The position numbers and the translations under genes are program-made. Shown piece by piece: positions 51,286-60,387 of a stretch of 64,000 nucleotides of DNA (position 1 is the first letter of the stretch; each line of letters opens with the position of its first letter). Origin of the DNA: JAAYUK01 sp964392915 (GTDB taxonomy: Bacteria > Nitrospirota > Thermodesulfovibrionia > Thermodesulfovibrionales > Dissulfurispiraceae). The stretch is taken from contig CAYMRS010000007.1 of assembly GCA_964392915.1 (NCBI GenBank), positions 1 to 64,000 on the forward strand. The letters are read 5' to 3'. The notes below the pieces were generated by a model. The model saw nothing but the letters and a program-made list of their open reading frames with translations, ran no database searches and had not been told where the DNA came from.

Positions 51286-51857
51286 CCTTCTTTTACCTCC
51301 GAATACCCGCGTTTGACTGCCTCGAGATTGCCGTCGATGATCTTCCGGGAGAACTTCTTGCCAAAGCTCTTCTCGACATCTTCCAGCACCGATTCGAGCG
51401 GAAGCAGTTTGGAAGCCATGGTTACCGCGCCAATCATCGGCGCATTCGGCATCTGGCGGCCGATAGTCTCAACCGCAATCGTGCTTGCATCGACCGTTAT
51501 GACTCTCTGGGTCGGCTTCGCCTTGAGTTTCTCGCGAATCTCTTTCGGGTCTTTGCGGGTGTTGACGATAAAAGCCGCGTTTTCCAGAGCACCCTCAGTG
51601 ACATCAATTGAGTCCAGAAGCGTTGAATCGACGACCGCAACGAAGCCCGGATTCTTGACCGGACAATGCGTCCGAAGCTCCTTGTCGCTGATCCTGTTGA
51701 ACGCCCTGAGCGGAGCGCCCGCTCTTTCCGGACCATATTCAGGGAAGGCCTGCACATCACGGCCTCCGCTGAGACATGCATCAGCGAAGACCTTGGCTGC
51801 AGTAACAGTGCCTTGCCCGCCTCTGCCATGCCATCTGATTTCTACATTCTCTGCCAT
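51282..51857 (-). CDS. porG: Pyruvate:ferredoxin oxidoreductase gamma subunit
   Basis: A 191-residue gamma subunit starting MAENVEIRWHGRGGQGTVTAAK, the family signature (CoA-binding domain). The ATG at 51857 has AAGGAGGG ahead; 22 upstream in-frame codons carry no site. It is the first gene of the por operon, with a possible promoter at 51939-51968. Confidence 0.95.
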   Translation of the reverse strand: MAENVEIRWHGRGGQGTVTAAKVFADACLSGGRDVQAFPEYGPERAGAPLRAFNRISDKELRTHCPVKNPGFVAVVDSTLLDSIDVTEGALENAAFIVNTRKDPKEIREKLKAKPTQRVITVDASTIAVETIGRQMPNAPMIGAVTMASKLLPLESVLEDVEKSFGKKFSRKIIDGNLEAVKRGYSEVKEG

Positions 51858-51938
51858 GGTTCCCTCCTTGCGTAGTGCATATCGTAAGACGATATGTCTG
51901 TTAAACCATTGAAAATAGACCATTTTTAAAACAATGTT

Positions 51939-51968
51939 ATTCTACCAGAAACAAACAATCACCAACAA
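51939..51968 (-). promoter_or_regulatory. Possible por operon promoter
   Basis: On the minus strand TTGTTG (51968-51963) and TAGAAT (51944-51939) are 18 bp apart, about 80 bases upstream of porG. An imperfect palindrome around 51886-51900 overlaps the predicted leader. Confidence 0.3.
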
Positions 51969-52345
51969 CTGAAAAATACTTATACGGCGTATTTCGAGCA
52001 TTTATTCCCTAATTGATAAGGTCTGGAGAAACTATGCTGCATTCAACAAATGCTAGGCTGGCGTCCCTTCCAAAAAGCCTGACTTCGAAAAGGAACACTT
52101 GCCGCTTATTATAATATTTTATGCATACTATTATTTATTTTTATCCAGAAATTGTCAATAGAGCCTGCAACTGGACAGTAAGGCTCTGTATTCCTGTCTG
52201 TTTTCTTCATTCCGGCGGTTGTCCTGCAAGGGATGTCCAGAATCCTTCCCGTTTAAGCAAGCTTGAAACTAACAGGAAAGACTCCCGACAAGCGAGAGTG
52301 ACACCAAAGGACAAAAGCTAATGACAATTCCGGGTTTGTCTTTTG

Positions 52346-52367
52346 AAAAGACAGGGACCTGCCTGTC
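52346..52367 (-). terminator. Probable terminator of citrate synthase gene
   Basis: On the minus strand GACAGG and CCTGTC form a 6-bp stem with a six-base loop, followed by four T, about 100 bases after the citrate synthase stop. The T-run is also the left arm of a second palindrome, so antitermination-like switching is conceivable. Confidence 0.4.
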
Positions 52368-52465
52368 AACACTGCTCCTGTGCGAACGGGTTAGGCCAGC
52401 ATGATAAAAATCAAGAAGGTGTAACGGCAAAAACCATCCCCCCCGATACAAAGAACGGAGTGACT

Positions 52466-53812
52466 CTATCCGCGGTTGAACAGCGGGATATAGTGCTTTT
52501 TCCCCTTCAGAGAGGTAACGAATGATGGCCTGATAATACGACCCTGCACGATCTCTTCAATGCGGTGCGCGGACCATCCAGACACACGCGCCATCGCAAA
52601 AATCGGGGTGAACAGTTCAGTCGGAATGCCCATGCATTTATACACAAAGCCGGAATAGAAGTCCACATTGATACAGACTGTTTTTCCTTTTTTTGCTTTC
52701 ACCAGCTTGGGCGCGACCCTGGCAATGCGCCTGAAAAGGTCAAACTCGGCCTCCCTGCCCGCTTTCGCGGCAAGTTCTCCGGCCGTCTCCTCCAGAAATA
52801 CCGCCCGGGGGTCAGATACGGTGTAGACAGCATGACCGACGCCGTAAATCTTGCCGGACCTGTCCCCGGCCTTCTTGTCGAGAATCGCCTCCAGATAAGC
52901 GGCAACTTCATCGTCACTCTGCCAGTCCTTCACCTTCTTCTTGATTTCGGACATCATGCGCATGACAGCTTCGTTTGCGCCGCCATGCAGGTGGCCGGAC
53001 AGTGACCCGATCCCCGCACAGATCGCCATATAGGAGTTTGCACCCGAGGACGACACGCAGCGCGTTGAGAATGTCGAGTTGTTGCCGCCGCCGTGCTCGG
53101 CATGGAAGATAAGCATGGTATCAAAAAGCTCAACCGTCTCCTGATCCGGCCGTTTGCCCAGCAGCAGCGTAAGAAACGTTTCAGCGGTGCTCCATTCGGG
53201 ATCAGGGTCCTTGAGCTTCCTGATATCCCCCTTCTCCATGGATGTCGCCAAATAATTGTATGCGATTATCGTCGGAAACTTTGCGATGAGATCAATGCAC
53301 TGGCGGGTCACATCGCCGATATCGGTAGAGTTCGGATTTTTATCGAAAAGATGCATTGCCGAGACAATCGTATGAAGCGCACCCATCATATCGTCATGCT
53401 TGGGTTGCGCAAGAATGAAGTTCTTTACCTCAGACGGCAGGGTCCGGCGCTTACCCAAAAGCTGCGAAAACGCCTTGAGGTCGCGCCTGTTGGGCAGTGT
53501 TCCGGTCAGCAGCAGATATACCGTCTCCTCAAAGCCGAGGCGCTGCTCGATCTGCTTCTGACGGACAAGATCAACCATATCGTATCCGCAATAAAGCAGT
53601 CTTCCGGGGACAGGCTTCACATGGACTGTGCCGTCGCCATGGTCTACTTTTTCATAGCCGATAACCTGGCCCTTGCTCGTGATACCAACAAAGACGCCTG
53701 TCCCATCTTCATTTCTCAATCCAAGCTTGATCTGCTTTTCCTTGATAAGCTTCGGATCGACCTTGTCATGCAGCAGCGCGAGTTCCTGTACTTTCTTGAG
53801 TACCGCATCCAT
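52466..53812 (-). CDS. gltA: Citrate synthase
   Basis: The enzyme joins acetyl-CoA and oxaloacetate. The catalytic residues are visible as His in LSGHLHGGANEAV, His in YGVGHAVYTVSDPRA and Asp in CINVDFYSGFVY. At about 448 residues it is longer than the usual 370-430 residue bacterial form by an N-terminal extension (up to about residue 60). I start at the ATG at 53812 with GGGAG about ten bases ahead; three codons earlier another ATG exists. Methylcitrate synthase is possible, but no methylcitrate gene is near. It precedes the por operon on the same strand but with 600 bases and a terminator between. Confidence 0.92.
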   Translation of the reverse strand: MDAVLKKVQELALLHDKVDPKLIKEKQIKLGLRNEDGTGVFVGITSKGQVIGYEKVDHGDGTVHVKPVPGRLLYCGYDMVDLVRQKQIEQRLGFEETVYLLLTGTLPNRRDLKAFSQLLGKRRTLPSEVKNFILAQPKHDDMMGALHTIVSAMHLFDKNPNSTDIGDVTRQCIDLIAKFPTIIAYNYLATSMEKGDIRKLKDPDPEWSTAETFLTLLLGKRPDQETVELFDTMLIFHAEHGGGNNSTFSTRCVSSSGANSYMAICAGIGSLSGHLHGGANEAVMRMMSEIKKKVKDWQSDDEVAAYLEAILDKKAGDRSGKIYGVGHAVYTVSDPRAVFLEETAGELAAKAGREAEFDLFRRIARVAPKLVKAKKGKTVCINVDFYSGFVYKCMGIPTELFTPIFAMARVSGWSAHRIEEIVQGRIIRPSFVTSLKGKKHYIPLFNRG

Positions 53813-54049
53813 AAAGTGCATCTCCCGTTCAAGTATTTGTAAGGATAGCTGATGAAAATATCATTGTGAAACAATATAGTCGTCTATGATACCACAATTC
53901 TGATGCTCCATTATTGCCTCAGCCGGAACAACAACTGCGTTCGGATTGGCCAACATGCTCCATTCATATCAGTGTGGCGCTGAGCAGTTCAGTATTCGGC
54001 GCACAGCTCCTGGCATATGCTAGGATAGATGGCAGCAATGAGGATAGTG

Positions 54050-54400
54050 ATGACAATAGTACCTGTTCCGGAATCTGACGACGAGCTGCTGGCGCAATGC
54101 GATGTTGAGACGTTTCGCGCAGGAGGAAAAGGCGGACAGCATGTCAACAAGACGTTCAGCGCGGTTCGGCTCAGGCATCGGCCGTCCGGCCTTGTTGTCA
54201 CATGCCAGGACGAGCGCAGTCAATACCGGAACAAAATGATCTGCCTGGAGAGGATTCGCCGGAAACTTGCAAGGCTGAACTACCGCCCGCCAAGACGAAT
54301 ACCGACAAAGGAACCTGCGCGAGTGAAGACGCACATTCGCGAATCAAAAATCAGGGAAGCCCTCAAAAAACAGCTTCGTCGAAAAGTCGCTGAATCATGA
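54050..54400 (+). CDS. Small GGQ-domain release-factor-like protein
   Basis: A protein of about 116 residues made only of the catalytic domain of class I release factors. The peptidyl-tRNA hydrolase motif GGQ is intact in RAGGKGGQHVNKTFSAVRL, followed by SGLVVTCQDERSQYRNK and a Lys/Arg-rich tail, as in ArfB/YaeJ and RF-H-related proteins that rescue stalled ribosomes. It has no codon-recognition domain. Three in-frame ATGs occur (54029, 54038, 54050); GAGG lies ahead of the third. It overlaps the next convergent gene by six bases. ArfB function is an inference; COG1186-type proteins are a broader group. Confidence 0.85.
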   Translation: MTIVPVPESDDELLAQCDVETFRAGGKGGQHVNKTFSAVRLRHRPSGLVVTCQDERSQYRNKMICLERIRRKLARLNYRPPRRIPTKEPARVKTHIRESKIREALKKQLRRKVAES

Positions 54401-54745
54401 GCATCCTGATGTCGGCGGAAAAGTCATTTTTTGATTATTTCCGCAATGCCCGGCTTCGCGCGCTCTGACGCCAGCAATGCTCCAAGCTGGACCCAAACCA
54501 GCTGATACAATATCGCCTACCAGAAAGAGCACCACGGCAGCGCTGAATGCCGCCCTGAGCGTCAGCCCAAGCCGGTATTCTGCTTTCACCCGGGCTGACC
54601 AGATCAGAATCAAGAAAAACAGCATGGCCAGACACACAAGATAGAACCCGATCTGGCCAAGGTTCAGACCATACCAATATGCAAGCGCCATCAACGGCAC
54701 AAAGAAAATCGCCGGCAACAGAATATATTTCAGCTGCCCACCCAT
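54395..54745 (-). CDS. Small inner-membrane protein of unknown function
   Basis: A protein of about 116 residues with three predicted membrane segments (LLPAIFFVPLMALAYWYGL, GFYLVCLAMLFFLILIW, AAFSAAVVLFLVGDIVSAGL) and a short polar C-terminus. I do not recognise a family. The ATG at 54745 comes four bases after the stop of the preceding gene, which suggests coupled translation; an earlier in-frame ATG lies inside that gene. It is third in the unit ArsA-ATPase / unknown / membrane protein, so it could be a membrane partner of the ATPase. Confidence 0.6.
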   Translation of the reverse strand: MGGQLKYILLPAIFFVPLMALAYWYGLNLGQIGFYLVCLAMLFFLILIWSARVKAEYRLGLTLRAAFSAAVVLFLVGDIVSAGLGPAWSIAGVRAREAGHCGNNQKMTFPPTSGCS

Positions 54746-54749
54746 TCCG

Positions 54750-55295
54750 CTATCGCTCGACAGATGCTCCCTGAAGCTCCGCAAGGGCTTCACCGGCAAC
54801 CTGGGCTCCGTGATAGGCTATCAGCTTCGGCCAGTCACGCAGCCGTGAAAGCAGTTGCGCATTGAATACGGCAATCAGCTTTTCCTGCGCCAGTGAGGAT
54901 GCGTGGTGCGATGAGTATGCGGCAGCCCGCTCACGATACCGTTCCCAGAACCCTTCGGCATGAAAAGCACGGTCGCTCCCTGACATAGCCTCCGTCAGCA
55001 GCATACGCAGATGGGTGAACACACGCTCAGCCGTGTCTGGATCTCGCTCGTTGCGAATGTGATGTTCCACAACAAAAAAAAGTAGATAGAATAACTCCTC
55101 CTTCACAGCCGGAAACCCGCCTGCGTCATGACTGTGGATATCACGGTAAAACTGAATGGAATAATTCTGGACCATGTGGAGAAATCTCCGGGCAAAATCA
55201 GGCAGTGTGTCGGGAAGTGCCGCATCAGGCACGCGCGCTGAAATGAATGCCAGAAGCGGCTCCTTCTTTTTTTTCAGAAAATCGAGGATTCCCAT
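54750..55295 (-). CDS. Unknown helical protein next to ArsA-type ATPase
   Basis: A 181-residue, largely helical protein starting MGILDFLKKKKEPLLAFISAR, with several aromatic-rich helices (YSIQFYRDIHS, LFYLLFFVVEHHI). No signal peptide or membrane helix is clear. I do not recognise a family. The start lies 7 bases after the ATPase stop region and the end is four bases from the next ATG, so the gene is embedded in a three-gene unit. An adaptor or client-binding partner of the ATPase is the natural hypothesis, with no motif to prove it. Confidence 0.65.
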   Translation of the reverse strand: MGILDFLKKKKEPLLAFISARVPDAALPDTLPDFARRFLHMVQNYSIQFYRDIHSHDAGGFPAVKEELFYLLFFVVEHHIRNERDPDTAERVFTHLRMLLTEAMSGSDRAFHAEGFWERYRERAAAYSSHHASSLAQEKLIAVFNAQLLSRLRDWPKLIAYHGAQVAGEALAELQGASVER

Positions 55296-55300
55296 CTCAT

Positions 55301-56227
55301 TCAGCACGGCCGGAACAGCACAGCCTCGACCTCCTTCAGCATTGCCAGCCCCTTCACTTCGCCTGAAAGCAACGGCATCATCGTAATGGCTGACGGCCCG
55401 AACTCATCCCGCAGCATCTGAACATAGGGCTGCTGCATTTTTTTCCGGCAGTTCAGAAACTCGGAATCGCACGTTTCGAGCACCCCGTTCACTACAATGC
55501 GGCGAACCTTGAGGCCGTGTTGGGCAAGCTCCCGGATAACGCGTCTGCTCTGATATACGCCGAGAGCTTCAGGAATGGTAACGACAACAAACTCGACCTG
55601 CGCCGGATCGGTAAAAAAACGCATAACCTCCTCCGACAACTCGCTCCACTGGGCAATCAAGTCGAGAAAAGGCGATTTTGAAACACCGAGCATGTCCTGC
55701 GCCTTGAAATAGAAACGCGGCGCGGTGCGCAGATGCCGGAGAAAGCGGCCTGGCAGGTTCAGGAGTCTCAGCGTATCGCCGGCAGGGGCGGTATCCCAGA
55801 CAACCATGTCATACCGGCCGCTCCGCACATGCTCAAGAATGAAGTCAAGCATGAACTCTTCCTGAATGCCGGGGGCCATGCCAACATAGTCGATCAGGTC
55901 ATCGTAGGGCATATCAACGACCGCTGAGGCGACCTGATATATCTGCGGCCCGAACTTTTCTTTCCAGCGGAGCATGACTTCATCAAGTCCGACCTCAAGC
56001 GCCGACAAATTGTCAACACCGGGGACCGGCGTCTCTTTCGGACCAATCTCCGTTTCAAAAATATCGGAAAGCGACGGAGTGAGATCGCTCGAAATCAGCA
56101 GCGTGCGCCTGCCCGAAAGCGCGTAATGCAGTGCGGCAGCCGACGACGACGTCGACTTTCCTACGCCTCCCTTGCCGCCGAACATAAGCACCCTTTTCTC
56201 TTCTGCATCCAGTGGCGCCAGTGACAT
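55301..56227 (-). CDS. ArsA/GET3-family ATPase
   Basis: A 308-residue single-domain ATPase of the ArsA/TRC40 group. The deviant P-loop GGKGGVGKST with its signature Lys, switch I STDLTP-like SSDLTPSLSD, and VVWDTAPAGDTLRLLNLPG are present. The Cys pair in ETCDSEFLNCRKKMQ recalls the metal or zinc CxxC-like sites of the family, but no As(III) efflux genes (arsB, arsR) are near. Bacterial members mostly have unknown clients. I start at the ATG at 56227; 23 earlier codons form a hydrophobic stretch with no similarity. Two unknown genes follow closely and probably act with it. Confidence 0.87.
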   Translation of the reverse strand: MSLAPLDAEEKRVLMFGGKGGVGKSTSSSAAALHYALSGRRTLLISSDLTPSLSDIFETEIGPKETPVPGVDNLSALEVGLDEVMLRWKEKFGPQIYQVASAVVDMPYDDLIDYVGMAPGIQEEFMLDFILEHVRSGRYDMVVWDTAPAGDTLRLLNLPGRFLRHLRTAPRFYFKAQDMLGVSKSPFLDLIAQWSELSEEVMRFFTDPAQVEFVVVTIPEALGVYQSRRVIRELAQHGLKVRRIVVNGVLETCDSEFLNCRKKMQQPYVQMLRDEFGPSAITMMPLLSGEVKGLAMLKEVEAVLFRPC

Positions 56228-56472
56228 ATCCTGTTTTGCCTTGCCTTGTATGAATTTGAAAGAAATAGAATACGCAAAACAGAACGGAAAGCTCAAATGA
56301 TCTCCCTCTTCCGGAAACCGAAAAACGTTATGAGGCGAAGCAGGACACGCAGGTTTTGACTATTTCCGGACGGCATCCGGACTCAGACGCAAGCGGCGCC
56401 TGACTGGCTGGGCAGGAGATGTATTTTCACCATGCCCGGACAAGCCGGCGCCGCCGCAAGCCTTACGGGATG

Positions 56473-56778
56473 CTATTTTTTGAAAACAGAGAAGAACTTA
56501 TCCATCGCGCCCTTGCTCATTTGTGAAGCAGCATCAAACTCACCTGCGTCAAGCCAGATACCGTCGCACTCCGCGCATTTATCCACCGTAACGCCTTTGA
56601 ATTCAATCTCGAACAGATCCACACCGCACTTAGGGCATTTCATAAAGTGGAGTTCTTTGAGTCGCTTCTTTTCGGTTTTGGACAGACCCTTCAGCTTTTC
56701 CTCTTCCGCTTTTTTCAGGCGCTCGATTTCCTGTCTCTTGATGTATTCTTCTTCCTGGGCTGTAGACTTCACCGGCAT
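56473..56778 (-). CDS. TFIIB-type zinc-ribbon protein
   Basis: A 101-residue protein with a charged coiled-coil start (EEEYIKRQEIERLKKAEEEK) and a zinc ribbon MKCPKCGVDLFEIEFKGVTVDKCAECDGIWLDAGEFD, the zf-TFIIB pattern with two CxxC pairs. The function of this small family is unknown. GGAGG lies ahead of the chosen ATG at 56778. A good promoter lies at 56902-56931. Confidence 0.88.
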   Translation of the reverse strand: MPVKSTAQEEEYIKRQEIERLKKAEEEKLKGLSKTEKKRLKELHFMKCPKCGVDLFEIEFKGVTVDKCAECDGIWLDAGEFDAASQMSKGAMDKFFSVFKK

Positions 56779-56901
56779 CGCAAACCTCCAATTATTGTAT
56801 TCACTGTGCTGACGCACAGCCACTGGCTTCCTCAGATCCCCCGCATACAAGGACACAGCAGAGAGAGACAATAGCCAATACGCCATTGCCCCAATGCTAC
56901 A

Positions 56902-56931
56902 ATCATAGCCATATTACCGCCGGGGCGTCAA
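56902..56931 (-). promoter_or_regulatory. Sigma70-type promoter of the zinc-ribbon gene
   Basis: On the minus strand TTGACG (56931-56926) and TATGAT (56907-56902) are 18 bp apart. The leader would be about 115 bases long and carries GGAGG before the start. Confidence 0.5.
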
Positions 56932-57045
56932 GTTGCGTTCATGCTGTTCGTTATGCCCTTGGAGACAGCCGGCAGAGCGGCATTTCCGAGAAACCAGACC
57001 GAGCAGAAAAAAAATGGCGCGTCATTGATTTCATTGCGTGAATAC

Positions 57046-59064
57046 TCACTTCCCCAGCATCTTCTGAATATTCGCAAAGAAATCTTCCGCTGTCTTATCC
57101 GGATTGTCCGATCCGTCATCGGCAAACCTGCTGACATTTCGTATAACGTCTCCTGGCATTTCCTCCAGAAAACGTGAGGGATTCGAAGGTGCGGCTTTCC
57201 CGTATTTCACCCGATGCCGGGCATGGGTGATGAAGAGTTCCTTCATCGCGCGCGTAATGCCGACATAAAAAAGGCGTCGTTCTTCCTCGACATCGCTAGC
57301 AGATTTTTTATGAGGAAGAATACCCTCCTCAACGCCAACGATGAAGACCACCGGAAACTCCAGCCCCTTGGAGGAGTGGAAGGAAATGAGCGTAACTCCG
57401 AAGGTGTTTTTCTCCTCTTTCTGCTCGAGCATGTCGGTCAGCGCCAGCGCCTCGAGAAAGCCGTGCAGGTTCGGCGCTTTTTCTTCTTTTTCGTGTCGTG
57501 CCAGTAAAGAGATAAAATCCTCATATCCCTCGATTCTCCTGAGAACCGCCTGCGGGTTTTTATGCAGATCGTGGAGATGCTCGCGATAGTCAATCTCATC
57601 GATAAGGTCTCTGAATGCCGCATGCATGTCCCTGCGCTGTGCAAAGCGCACTGAATACCGCTCGATTAAATCCGCGAGACCGCGGGCATTTTTTTTCAGC
57701 ATCCCTCCGAGCTCCGGAACTTCACCCGACCGCCTGAATGCATCAAGCAGAGGCATTTTGTGCTCCTGCGCGAAAGCCGCCAGTTTGCCGAGCGCGCCCG
57801 GGCCGAGCCCGCGCTTCGGCACATTCGCCACCCGCAGCAGACTGAGATCGTCCCGCTGATTCGCGCAGATTTTCAGATAGGATGCGAGGTCCTTTATCTC
57901 GCGATGGTCGAAATAGCTCGTACCGCCCACAACGGTATACGGAATGCGCTTGCGCCGGAACGCCTCCTCAAACGGCCGTGAAAAAAGGTTTGCACGATAG
58001 AGAATCGCGACATCGCCGTAGGAGATATTTCGCTCAAATTTCAGCAGTTCGATGCGGTCCGCAACCCACTGCGCCTCGTCGTCGGTGTCATCAGCCCGAA
58101 AGACTTTTACCCTGGGTCCGCTGCCCTGCTCGGTCCAGAGCGACTTTTCCATCCGTTTCCTGTTGTTCCTGATAACGCCATTTGCGGCTTCCAGGATATT
58201 GCCGAACGAACGGTAATTCTGCTCAAGACGCACGACGACGGTTCCGGGAAAATCGCGCTCAAAGTCGAGAATATTGCCGAGGTTCGCCCCGCGCCACCCG
58301 TAGATGGACTGATCGTCGTCGCCGACAGCGCAAAGGTTCTTATGCTTTCCGGCCAGCAGGCTCACAAGACCGTACTGAACTCGGTTGGTGTCCTGATATT
58401 CATCAACCATAATGTAACGAAACCTCTCCTGGTAGTTCCGGAGCACATCTGGATGCTCCCTGAAAAGCTGAAGCGTGTGCAACAAAAGATCGTCGAAATC
58501 CACCGCGTTCAGCGTCTTCATCGCCTCGCGGTATTTCGGATAGACCGCATCGGAGACCGCTTCGATGTCGTCAGGCTCATCTTTCTTTGGTGAGCGCGGC
58601 AACGGCATATCGTTCTTGGCCATGCTGATGCGCTCAAGAATGATCTCCGGCTTGAAGCTCTTGTCCTCATGGCGTATTTCCGAAAGCAGGTTTCTGATGA
58701 GCGAGTGCTGGTCGGACACATCGTAAATGGTAAAGTCGCGACGGAATCCGAGCTTGTCGATCTCGCGCCGGAGGATATTCATGCAGAGCGAATGAAAGGT
58801 TGAGATAAGCGGGGGTCTCGTGCCGTTCGCCTTCAGCATGACCGCAACGCGTTCCCGCATCTCTTTGGCAGCCTTGTTGGTAAAGGTGACGGCCAGAACC
58901 GCTTCCGGCGGAATGCCCTGTGACAGCAGCCAGGCGACACGCGTAGTAATGACCCGTGTTTTGCCTGACCCGGCACCCGCCAGAATGAGGAGCGGTCCGT
59001 CCGTATGCAGGACAGCTTCACGCTGACGCGGATTCAGCCGGCTGATATGTTTTGCTATGTCCAT
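57046..59064 (-). CDS. UvrD/Rep-type superfamily 1 DNA helicase
   Basis: A 672-residue 3'-5' helicase. Motif Ia/Q region LNPRQREAV, Walker A ILAGAGSGKTRV, DEYQDTN (motif II), GDDDQSIYGWRGA (motif III) and the C-terminal VTLISFHSSKGLEFPVVFIVG and EERRLFYVGITRA are all intact. The length is nearer Rep than UvrD or PcrA, and the C-terminus is short. It would act in repair or fork restart. I use the ATG at 59064 with GGAG eight bases ahead. Confidence 0.95.
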   Translation of the reverse strand: MDIAKHISRLNPRQREAVLHTDGPLLILAGAGSGKTRVITTRVAWLLSQGIPPEAVLAVTFTNKAAKEMRERVAVMLKANGTRPPLISTFHSLCMNILRREIDKLGFRRDFTIYDVSDQHSLIRNLLSEIRHEDKSFKPEIILERISMAKNDMPLPRSPKKDEPDDIEAVSDAVYPKYREAMKTLNAVDFDDLLLHTLQLFREHPDVLRNYQERFRYIMVDEYQDTNRVQYGLVSLLAGKHKNLCAVGDDDQSIYGWRGANLGNILDFERDFPGTVVVRLEQNYRSFGNILEAANGVIRNNRKRMEKSLWTEQGSGPRVKVFRADDTDDEAQWVADRIELLKFERNISYGDVAILYRANLFSRPFEEAFRRKRIPYTVVGGTSYFDHREIKDLASYLKICANQRDDLSLLRVANVPKRGLGPGALGKLAAFAQEHKMPLLDAFRRSGEVPELGGMLKKNARGLADLIERYSVRFAQRRDMHAAFRDLIDEIDYREHLHDLHKNPQAVLRRIEGYEDFISLLARHEKEEKAPNLHGFLEALALTDMLEQKEEKNTFGVTLISFHSSKGLEFPVVFIVGVEEGILPHKKSASDVEEERRLFYVGITRAMKELFITHARHRVKYGKAAPSNPSRFLEEMPGDVIRNVSRFADDGSDNPDKTAEDFFANIQKMLGK

Positions 59065-59223
59065 CAATTAATCTCCGTCAACGGGTATCAGGGCCTGACA
59101 AGACCTCCGGCAGAAGAAACACCTCCTGCAATGAGCACAACAGAGGGAGTCAGCGACGAAAAACAGAAAGATACGAACCGGCCGGTTTGCCGGGAGGAAC
59201 CAATGAAAAGCGGCTTTTGAAGG

Positions 59224-60387
59224 TCATCCTTCGCTGCTGCGGCGAGGTCTGCTTCCTTCGTAAAGATCGTACTTCAGGAGTCTGCATTCGATTGTGCTGT
59301 TGAAAAACACCGTGCGGCGCGATGCCTTCAGCCCGATCTTCTTTGCCAGATCGAGATTGCCCGTGAAGACATAGCCGGTGTACCCCTTGCACTTCTGCTT
59401 CAGAAAATCGCCTATCGCCTTGTAGGTGAATTCAAGCTCATGCATCCTGCCGAGGCGGTCACCATACTCCGGGTTGATCAGCACAGTGCCGCCTCCTTCA
59501 GGAACGGCGGTTTCCCGAAAGTCGCAGACTCCAAACTCGATAAGGTGCTCGACACCCGCGGTTGCCGCGTTCTTTTTTGCAGCCTGCACCGCGGCGGGGT
59601 TGCTGTCTGTGGCAATGATTTTTCCGTGCAGGTTTTTCTTTGCCCCTTCCCTGGCTCCGCGGCGCAGGGCTTCCCAATCATCTTTGACAAAGCCTTTCAG
59701 GTGCATGAACCCAAAGTTGCCGCGCAGAATACCCGGGGCGCGGTTCAGCGCAAAAAGTGCCGCTTCAATAGCGAGCGTGCCGCTGCCGCACATCGGATTT
59801 ATGAAATTGCCATCACCTGTCCAGCCGGACTCCATTATCACGGCAGCGGCCAGCGTTTCCTGCATCGGCGCCTTCATCGGAATCCTCCGGTAGTCACGCT
59901 GCGCAAGCGGCTCCCCGGAAGTATCGAGATACACGCTGCATTCATCGCCCTTCCAGTAGAGAAAAACCACCGCGCCATTCATCTCGGAGCCGGAATCGGG
60001 TCGTTTGCCGGTCGCGTTTCGCATCCGGTCAACAACAGCGTCCTTGCACTTCACATTGGCGAATAACGGATTGGCTATCGTCGGGTTGTCCACCGAAGAA
60101 TGGACCGAGAGATATTCATTCTCATCAAGATAGTCCTCCCATGCAATCTCCGACGCGGCCGAGTATAACTCATTCGCATCGTGCGCGGGAAACGTTGCAA
60201 GATGACAGAGCACCCGGTGCCCTGTCCGCAGAGAAAGATTGAGCACCATGGTATCCGCAACGGAGCCCTTCGTCTCGACGCCGGCAACAGACTCGGCAAC
60301 GACGGGGAACCCGAGGGCTGCAAGCTCTGTTTTCAGATATGGCGGGAGCCCCTTTGGACAGGTGATAAGAATGCGGTTATTCTGCAT
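59224..60387 (-). CDS. RlmL-type class I rRNA methyltransferase
   Basis: A 387-residue protein of COG0116 (RlmL N-terminal half type). It has an N-terminal ferredoxin-like/THUMP region (about 1-150) and a UPF0020 methyltransferase domain with motif I-like NPMCGSGTLAIEAALFA, IIATDSNPAAVQAAKKNA and the catalytic motif TVLINPEYGDR, where family members usually have NPPYG; the Pro to Glu change is notable. In E. coli the relative makes m2G2445 of 23S rRNA. The start at 60387 overlaps the DEAD-box helicase end by 11 bases, so the two are coupled. Confidence 0.87.
   Translation of the reverse strand: MQNNRILITCPKGLPPYLKTELAALGFPVVAESVAGVETKGSVADTMVLNLSLRTGHRVLCHLATFPAHDANELYSAASEIAWEDYLDENEYLSVHSSVDNPTIANPLFANVKCKDAVVDRMRNATGKRPDSGSEMNGAVVFLYWKGDECSVYLDTSGEPLAQRDYRRIPMKAPMQETLAAAVIMESGWTGDGNFINPMCGSGTLAIEAALFALNRAPGILRGNFGFMHLKGFVKDDWEALRRGAREGAKKNLHGKIIATDSNPAAVQAAKKNAATAGVEHLIEFGVCDFRETAVPEGGGTVLINPEYGDRLGRMHELEFTYKAIGDFLKQKCKGYTGYVFTGNLDLAKKIGLKASRRTVFFNSTIECRLLKYDLYEGSRPRRSSEG

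Larger units (their letters stand above)
51858..52465. other. Long intergenic region between por operon and citrate synthase
   Basis: These 608 bases are AT-richer than the surroundings in part and carry no convincing gene. They hold a possible por promoter (51939-51968), an inverted repeat AGAGCCT/AGGCTCT (52160-52166, 52181-52187), a perfect 8-bp palindrome TGTCTTTT-G-AAAAGACA (52337-52353), and a hairpin that fits the citrate synthase terminator (52346-52367). A small RNA or regulatory leader is possible but not shown. Confidence 0.5.

Noticed and set aside
52021..52465. Possible riboswitch upstream of the por operon
   Set aside because: The hairpins do not match the conserved cores of cobalamin, c-di-GMP, THF or other classes I can recall; kept only as an unexplained region.
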